DNA of 64,000 nucleotides from JAFDWI01 sp964544305. Its GTDB lineage: Bacteria > Actinomycetota > Acidimicrobiia > Acidimicrobiales > Iamiaceae. Position 1 is the stretch's first letter; the number at the start of each line of letters is the position of its first letter. Under the pieces are notes generated by a model. The model had not been told where the DNA came from, searched no databases, and saw only the letters and a program-made list of their open reading frames with translations. The stretch spans positions 69,780-133,779 of the forward strand of contig CAZJAZ010000003.1 in assembly GCA_964544305.1 (NCBI GenBank), in the 5' to 3' direction. Below are positions 61,096 through 64,000 of the stretch, one piece after another. The translations under genes and the position numbers were made by a program.

Positions 61096-62331
61096 GTGCC
61101 CAAAGATCGCTTGGCTACCGACGCCGCAAGTCCAGATGTGGTTGTGGTTGGTGCCGGACCAGCGGGTGTTGCGAGCGCGATCACGTTGGTTCGCGGTGGG
61201 GCAAGCGTGCTGCTCATCGACAAAGCCGAGTTTCCTCGTGATAAGTGTTGTGGTGATGGGTTGACCACTGGTGCCCTTCGTCATCTAGAGGAACTCGGCC
61301 TTGACCCGGATTCGGTGCCTTCGTGGCAGGTTGTTGACGACATTGTGGTGCGTGGCCCACAGGGTCGTAGTGTCACCTTTCCCCTGCCACAACATCGAGG
61401 CATGTTCGCAGCGGTTGCGCGAAGAGCCGAGCTTGACGCGGCACTTGTTGAACTTGCTCGCGATCACGGTGTTGCTGTCCAGACTGGGCATGCACTTGAA
61501 CGGGCTGCGAACGGCGACGCTGGTGTCACCCTTACCGTTGAAGGCTTGGGCAAAGTACCGACTCCTTTTGTTGTAGGTGCTGATGGCATGTGGTCGCCGC
61601 TACGACGAATGCTCGGGGCACAACTCGCTGGTTACCGTGGCGATTGGCATGCTTTTCGCCAGTACTTCACGAACGTGTCGGACCGGGCGCAGCGTGAACT
61701 CATGATTTTCTTCGATGCGGATTTGTTACCGGGCTATGCCTGGTCGTTTCCACTTGGCGATGGGCACGTCAATTTCGGTTTTGGGATCTTGCGCGGCGAA
61801 CAACTCGACGGGGCCGCTATGGCGAGGCGCTGGGACGACCTGTTCGAACGCCGCCATGTTCGAGGCTTCCTTGGCGAGCATGCCATTCCGGTTGGGTCTC
61901 GCAAAGCGTGGCCGATCCCCACCCGGCTGCCTGGCCCGAGTTTGGGCGCAGGTCGGGCCTTGTTTGTTGGTGATGCCGCCGCGCTTGGTGATCCAATGAC
62001 CGGTGAGGGGATTGGACAAGCACTCGCTAGCGGAATTGGTGCCGCTCACGCGATTCTTGGTGCACACGGTTCGCCTGAGTCAGCGCAAGCTCGATACGAG
62101 GCATGGGTGCAAGCGAATCTTGCGCCCGATACTCGCATGGCAAATTGGTTGTCAACTGCACTGCAACACCGCAAAGGGGCACGTGCTGCGATTGCAACTG
62201 CAGGCGTGACGCCGTGGACGAGACGCAACTTTGCACGTTGGTTGTTTGAGGATGAACCACGTGGTGTGTTGCTCACACCCAAGAGGCTTCACCGCCGCTT
62301 CTTGCGCCGGGACGGTGCCTTTTTCACTTGA
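61096..62331 (+). CDS. Geranylgeranyl reductase family FAD oxidoreductase
   Basis: A 411-residue flavoprotein. The FAD Rossmann motif VVVVGAGPAGVASA, the substrate-gating cysteines in KCCGDGLTTGAL and the second FAD motif FVGDAAALGDPMTGEGIGQALAS are intact. This family includes archaeal and plant geranylgeranyl reductases and mycobacterial MenJ, which saturates one double bond of the menaquinone tail. A MenJ-like role is plausible given the men genes in the window, but they are 37 kb away. The start is GTG at 61096. Confidence 0.9.
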   Translation: MPKDRLATDAASPDVVVVGAGPAGVASAITLVRGGASVLLIDKAEFPRDKCCGDGLTTGALRHLEELGLDPDSVPSWQVVDDIVVRGPQGRSVTFPLPQHRGMFAAVARRAELDAALVELARDHGVAVQTGHALERAANGDAGVTLTVEGLGKVPTPFVVGADGMWSPLRRMLGAQLAGYRGDWHAFRQYFTNVSDRAQRELMIFFDADLLPGYAWSFPLGDGHVNFGFGILRGEQLDGAAMARRWDDLFERRHVRGFLGEHAIPVGSRKAWPIPTRLPGPSLGAGRALFVGDAAALGDPMTGEGIGQALASGIGAAHAILGAHGSPESAQARYEAWVQANLAPDTRMANWLSTALQHRKGARAAIATAGVTPWTRRNFARWLFEDEPRGVLLTPKRLHRRFLRRDGAFFT

Positions 62332-62416
62332 CCTGATGAACGTCGGGGCACAAGCTCGCTGCAGGACAACGACCGCTGCGACGTTCGGCGAGGAGTGCGC
62401 GGGGACGAAGCGAACT

Positions 62417-62442
62417 CAATCTTGACCGCAGGGTCAAGATTG
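62417..62442. promoter_or_regulatory. 11-bp perfect inverted repeat upstream of the NMO gene
   Basis: CAATCTTGACC (62417-62427) and GGTCAAGATTG (62432-62442) pair perfectly around GCAG. It lies 29 bp before the nitronate-monooxygenase-like ATG. This could be an operator, or a terminator-like hairpin for the upstream flavoprotein gene; no T-tract follows. Confidence 0.5.
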
Positions 62443-62471
62443 TGGCAGTGCACCAACTACGCTCGATTGCT

Positions 62472-63431
62472 ATGCGTACCCGTCTTACTGAAATCCTTGA
62501 TGTTGACTACCCGGTCATGCTTGCAGGCATGGGTGGCGTGTCGTATGCGGAACTTGTCGCTGCGGTATCGAATGCGGGTGGGTTTGGTTGTCTCGGTGCG
62601 TCGGCCATGAACGATGCCGAATTTGATGCACAACTCGAGGCGACTCGACGTCTCACCGACAAACCTTTTGGCGTTGATTTGTTGACGGCAATGCCCCAAG
62701 GCATTGAAGCGAAGATCAACAAGATTGCGGATGCAGGTGCAACGGTGTACGTGGCAGGGCTTGGTGTGCCACGAGATGTGGTCGATTTGTGTCATGCTCG
62801 CAACATGCTTGTGGTCAACATGTGCGGCAAGGTTCGTCACGCGCTGGCCGCGGTGCAGGCAGGGTGCGATCTTGTCGTGGCGCAGGGCACCGAAGCGGGT
62901 GGCCACACCGGTCAGGTTGCCACGATGGCGCTCGTTCCCCAGATTGTTGATGCGGTTGGCAAAGATGTTCCTGTTGTGGCAGCCGGCGGCATTTTTGATG
63001 GTCGTGGCCTTGCTGCCGCATTGACCCTTGGCGCCGATGGCATTTGGGTGGGCACCCGTTTTATCGCCACGCCCGAGGCCCGCACGGTGATTGGTTTTAA
63101 AGACAAGCTGTTGGGGCTCACCGACGATGGAACGGTGGTCTCTCGGGCGTACACGGGAAAGACGTGCCGGGTCATTCGAAGCGAATGGACACAGCATTTC
63201 GATGACAACCCGACTGAACTCGAGCCATTTCCGGCGCAACTCATCACGTCCTATCAACAAGGGGCAAGTCATCTTGGCGGCGATCTAGACACCCCTGGGG
63301 TTGATCCGGACCGTGAGTTTTACCCGGCTGGTCAGGCCGGTGGCGCGATTAACGAATTAGTTCCGGCAGGAGAATTGGTGCAGCGCTTCGTCGATGAAGC
63401 ACAAGCAACGCTCTCTAGACTCAAGTCATGA
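62472..63431 (+). CDS. Nitronate monooxygenase / 2-nitropropane dioxygenase family FMN enzyme
   Basis: A 319-residue FMN TIM-barrel oxidoreductase. Family blocks are MLAGMGGVSYAELVAAVSNAGGFGCLG, VVAQGTEAGGHTGQVATMALVPQ (with the active-site His region) and VVAAGGIFDGRGLAAALTLGADGIWVGTRFIATPEA. Homologues oxidise nitronates or act as enoyl reductases, so the substrate is open. The ATG at 62472 (MRTRLTEILDVDYPVML) fits the conserved N-terminus. A GTG at 62442 is in frame but sits on the hairpin. It overlaps the PPOX gene by 4 bp. Confidence 0.9.
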   Translation: MRTRLTEILDVDYPVMLAGMGGVSYAELVAAVSNAGGFGCLGASAMNDAEFDAQLEATRRLTDKPFGVDLLTAMPQGIEAKINKIADAGATVYVAGLGVPRDVVDLCHARNMLVVNMCGKVRHALAAVQAGCDLVVAQGTEAGGHTGQVATMALVPQIVDAVGKDVPVVAAGGIFDGRGLAAALTLGADGIWVGTRFIATPEARTVIGFKDKLLGLTDDGTVVSRAYTGKTCRVIRSEWTQHFDDNPTELEPFPAQLITSYQQGASHLGGDLDTPGVDPDREFYPAGQAGGAINELVPAGELVQRFVDEAQATLSRLKS

Positions 63432-63820
63432 GCCTTGATGCAGATCTCAAAGCGTTCGCGACCGCCCAGAACTTCGCCGCGTTCACCACGCTCGATGCGA
63501 GCGGACAGCCTTCGACCCACATGATGTGGATTGATGCCGATGATGAACATCTCATCATCAATACCGAGGTGCATCGTCAAAAGTTCAAGAACGCATCGGC
63601 TGACCCACGCGTGTGTGTCACCGTCATCGATGCCGCTACCCCCTACCGCTATATCGAAGCTCGCGGCCGGGTTGTGGACGTCGTCCATGGTGAACAGGCT
63701 CGTGCCCACATCGACGCCACGTCGCAGCGTTATACCGGTGCAAACTATGCGAATCCGATCGTGTCGGAGCGTGTGATGCTCAAGGTTGCCGTTGATCGCA
63801 TGCATCGCAACGGCGTTTGA
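63428..63820 (+). CDS. PPOX-class F420-dependent oxidoreductase
   Basis: A 130-residue split beta-barrel protein of the PNPOx-like F420-binding class. FAAFTTLDASGQPSTHMMWIDADDEHLIINTEVHRQKFKNASADPRV is the typical cofactor-binding section, followed by YRYIEARGRVVDV. Such proteins bind F420 (or FMN) and reduce small molecules or biliverdin. The ATG overlaps the NMO stop (ATGA), so the two are co-transcribed. Confidence 0.9.
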   Translation: MSLDADLKAFATAQNFAAFTTLDASGQPSTHMMWIDADDEHLIINTEVHRQKFKNASADPRVCVTVIDAATPYRYIEARGRVVDVVHGEQARAHIDATSQRYTGANYANPIVSERVMLKVAVDRMHRNGV

Positions 63821-63926
63821 GGCCGTTCCAGCCCGAGTCAAAGGTTGACATTCACCGCACCAAGTCGACCGCGGAATTCAATAGCGTGCCAAGGATACGC
63901 CGTGTCCAGGGGTCAACGCGTCACAA

Positions 63927-63970
63927 ACCGGTCAGACCGGTCAGATTTGTGAGCCGAAAGGTGCTAGATT
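63927..63970 (+). promoter_or_regulatory. Tandem 9-bp repeats and -10 box before the last gene start
   Basis: ACCGGTCAG occurs twice in tandem (63927-63935 and 63936-63944), forming a CCGGT-CAG-ACCGG dyad at the junction. A -10-like TAGATT follows at 63965-63970, and a GTG start lies at 63978. The repeats cover the expected -35 region, suggesting activator or repressor control. Confidence 0.5.
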
Positions 63971-63977
63971 GACGCCC

Positions 63978-64000
63978 GTGAAGACCGTGACGACCACCCA
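63978..64000 (+). CDS. Probable start of a further gene (right edge)
   Basis: A GTG codon at 63978 opens a frame reading V-K-T-V-T-T-T up to the window edge. The -10-like TAGATT ends 7 bp before it, suggesting a leaderless transcript. Seven codons are too few to assign a product, and other starts further right cannot be excluded. Confidence 0.3.

Noticed and set aside
1..64000. CRISPR arrays, tRNA or rRNA genes, transposases and prophage genes
   Set aside because: No regularly spaced repeats, cloverleaf sequences with T-loop signatures, or recombinase or phage motifs were seen.

Overview
The window is a 64 kb stretch of bacterial chromosome. It is gene-dense, with moderately high GC (lines counted by eye run about 55-67 %). 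Genes lie on both strands with very short intergenic gaps. Many same-strand neighbours overlap by exactly 4 bp (ATGA or GTGA), and convergent 3' ends often overlap. Two runs of exactly 100 N (18338-18437 and 19890-19989) are scaffold gaps, so this is probably a draft or metagenome-assembled genome. The gene content is actinobacterial: a mycothiol synthase relative, F420-type oxidoreductases (LLM and PPOX classes), a WS/DGAT acyltransferase, a MenD-route menaquinone pathway, several FadD19-like acyl-CoA ligases and a geranylgeranyl-reductase-family flavoprotein. I infer class Acidimicrobiia or a close relative; this is an inference from gene content, not a phylogenetic result.

Layout. 0-2.2 kb: the start of an ABM-type monooxygenase, a YgfZ-like folate-binding protein and a family VIII serine hydrolase. 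2.2-10 kb: histidine and tryptophan biosynthesis on the minus strand, as hisD-hisC-hisB-hisH-hisA and hisF-hisI-trpE, separated by a plus-strand histidine-phosphatase-family gene. 10-13.4 kb: a small coiled-coil protein, three consecutive hairpins, nth, a shortened mshD, a VIT-family transporter and rlmN. 13.4-18 kb: an acyl-CoA/isoprenoid-type catabolic block (MaoC hydratase, two acyl-CoA ligases, an epoxide-hydrolase-like enzyme). 18-27 kb: a site-2 protease and TPR part (gapped), then menaquinone genes menG, menF, menD, menH, menA, menE followed by maf and dusB. 27-30.4 kb: a YyaL-type thioredoxin-domain protein, a nitroreductase and an unknown protein.

30.5-36 kb: a lipid locus with an acyl-CoA ligase, WS/DGAT acyltransferase, ABHD18-like hydrolase, PlsC-like acyltransferase and a small helical protein, consistent with neutral-lipid synthesis. 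It is bounded by a perfect 30-bp-arm hairpin. 36-41.8 kb: an amidase, a haem-copper oxidase operon (subunit II, subunit I, CtaG) whose subunit I lacks the tyrosine expected four residues after the CuB histidine, and uppP. 41.8-46.4 kb: a diguanylate cyclase, an LLM flavin/F420 oxidoreductase and two secreted proteins, one probably frameshifted in a run of eight G. 46.5-50 kb: dnaE. 50-55.6 kb: a branched-chain-type ABC transporter with both permeases and both ATPases in one polypeptide, plus its binding protein. 55.6-59.4 kb: a MaoC hydratase and SDR pair, and a VanW-like protein. 59.4-62.3 kb: TetR with a palindromic operator and a leaderless-type promoter, an AurF-like diiron protein and a geranylgeranyl-reductase-family enzyme. 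62.4-64 kb: a nitronate-monooxygenase-family enzyme, a PPOX-fold protein and the start of a further gene.

I saw no rRNA, tRNA, CRISPR array, transposase or phage gene. No intergenic stretch exceeds about 300 bases. The strongest leads for unusual biology are the tyrosine-less haem-copper oxidase (possible NO reductase), the 63-bp perfect hairpin, the structured RNA-like region near 10.2 kb, the four-domain ABC fusion, the one-domain MshD and the small protein in the lipid locus.
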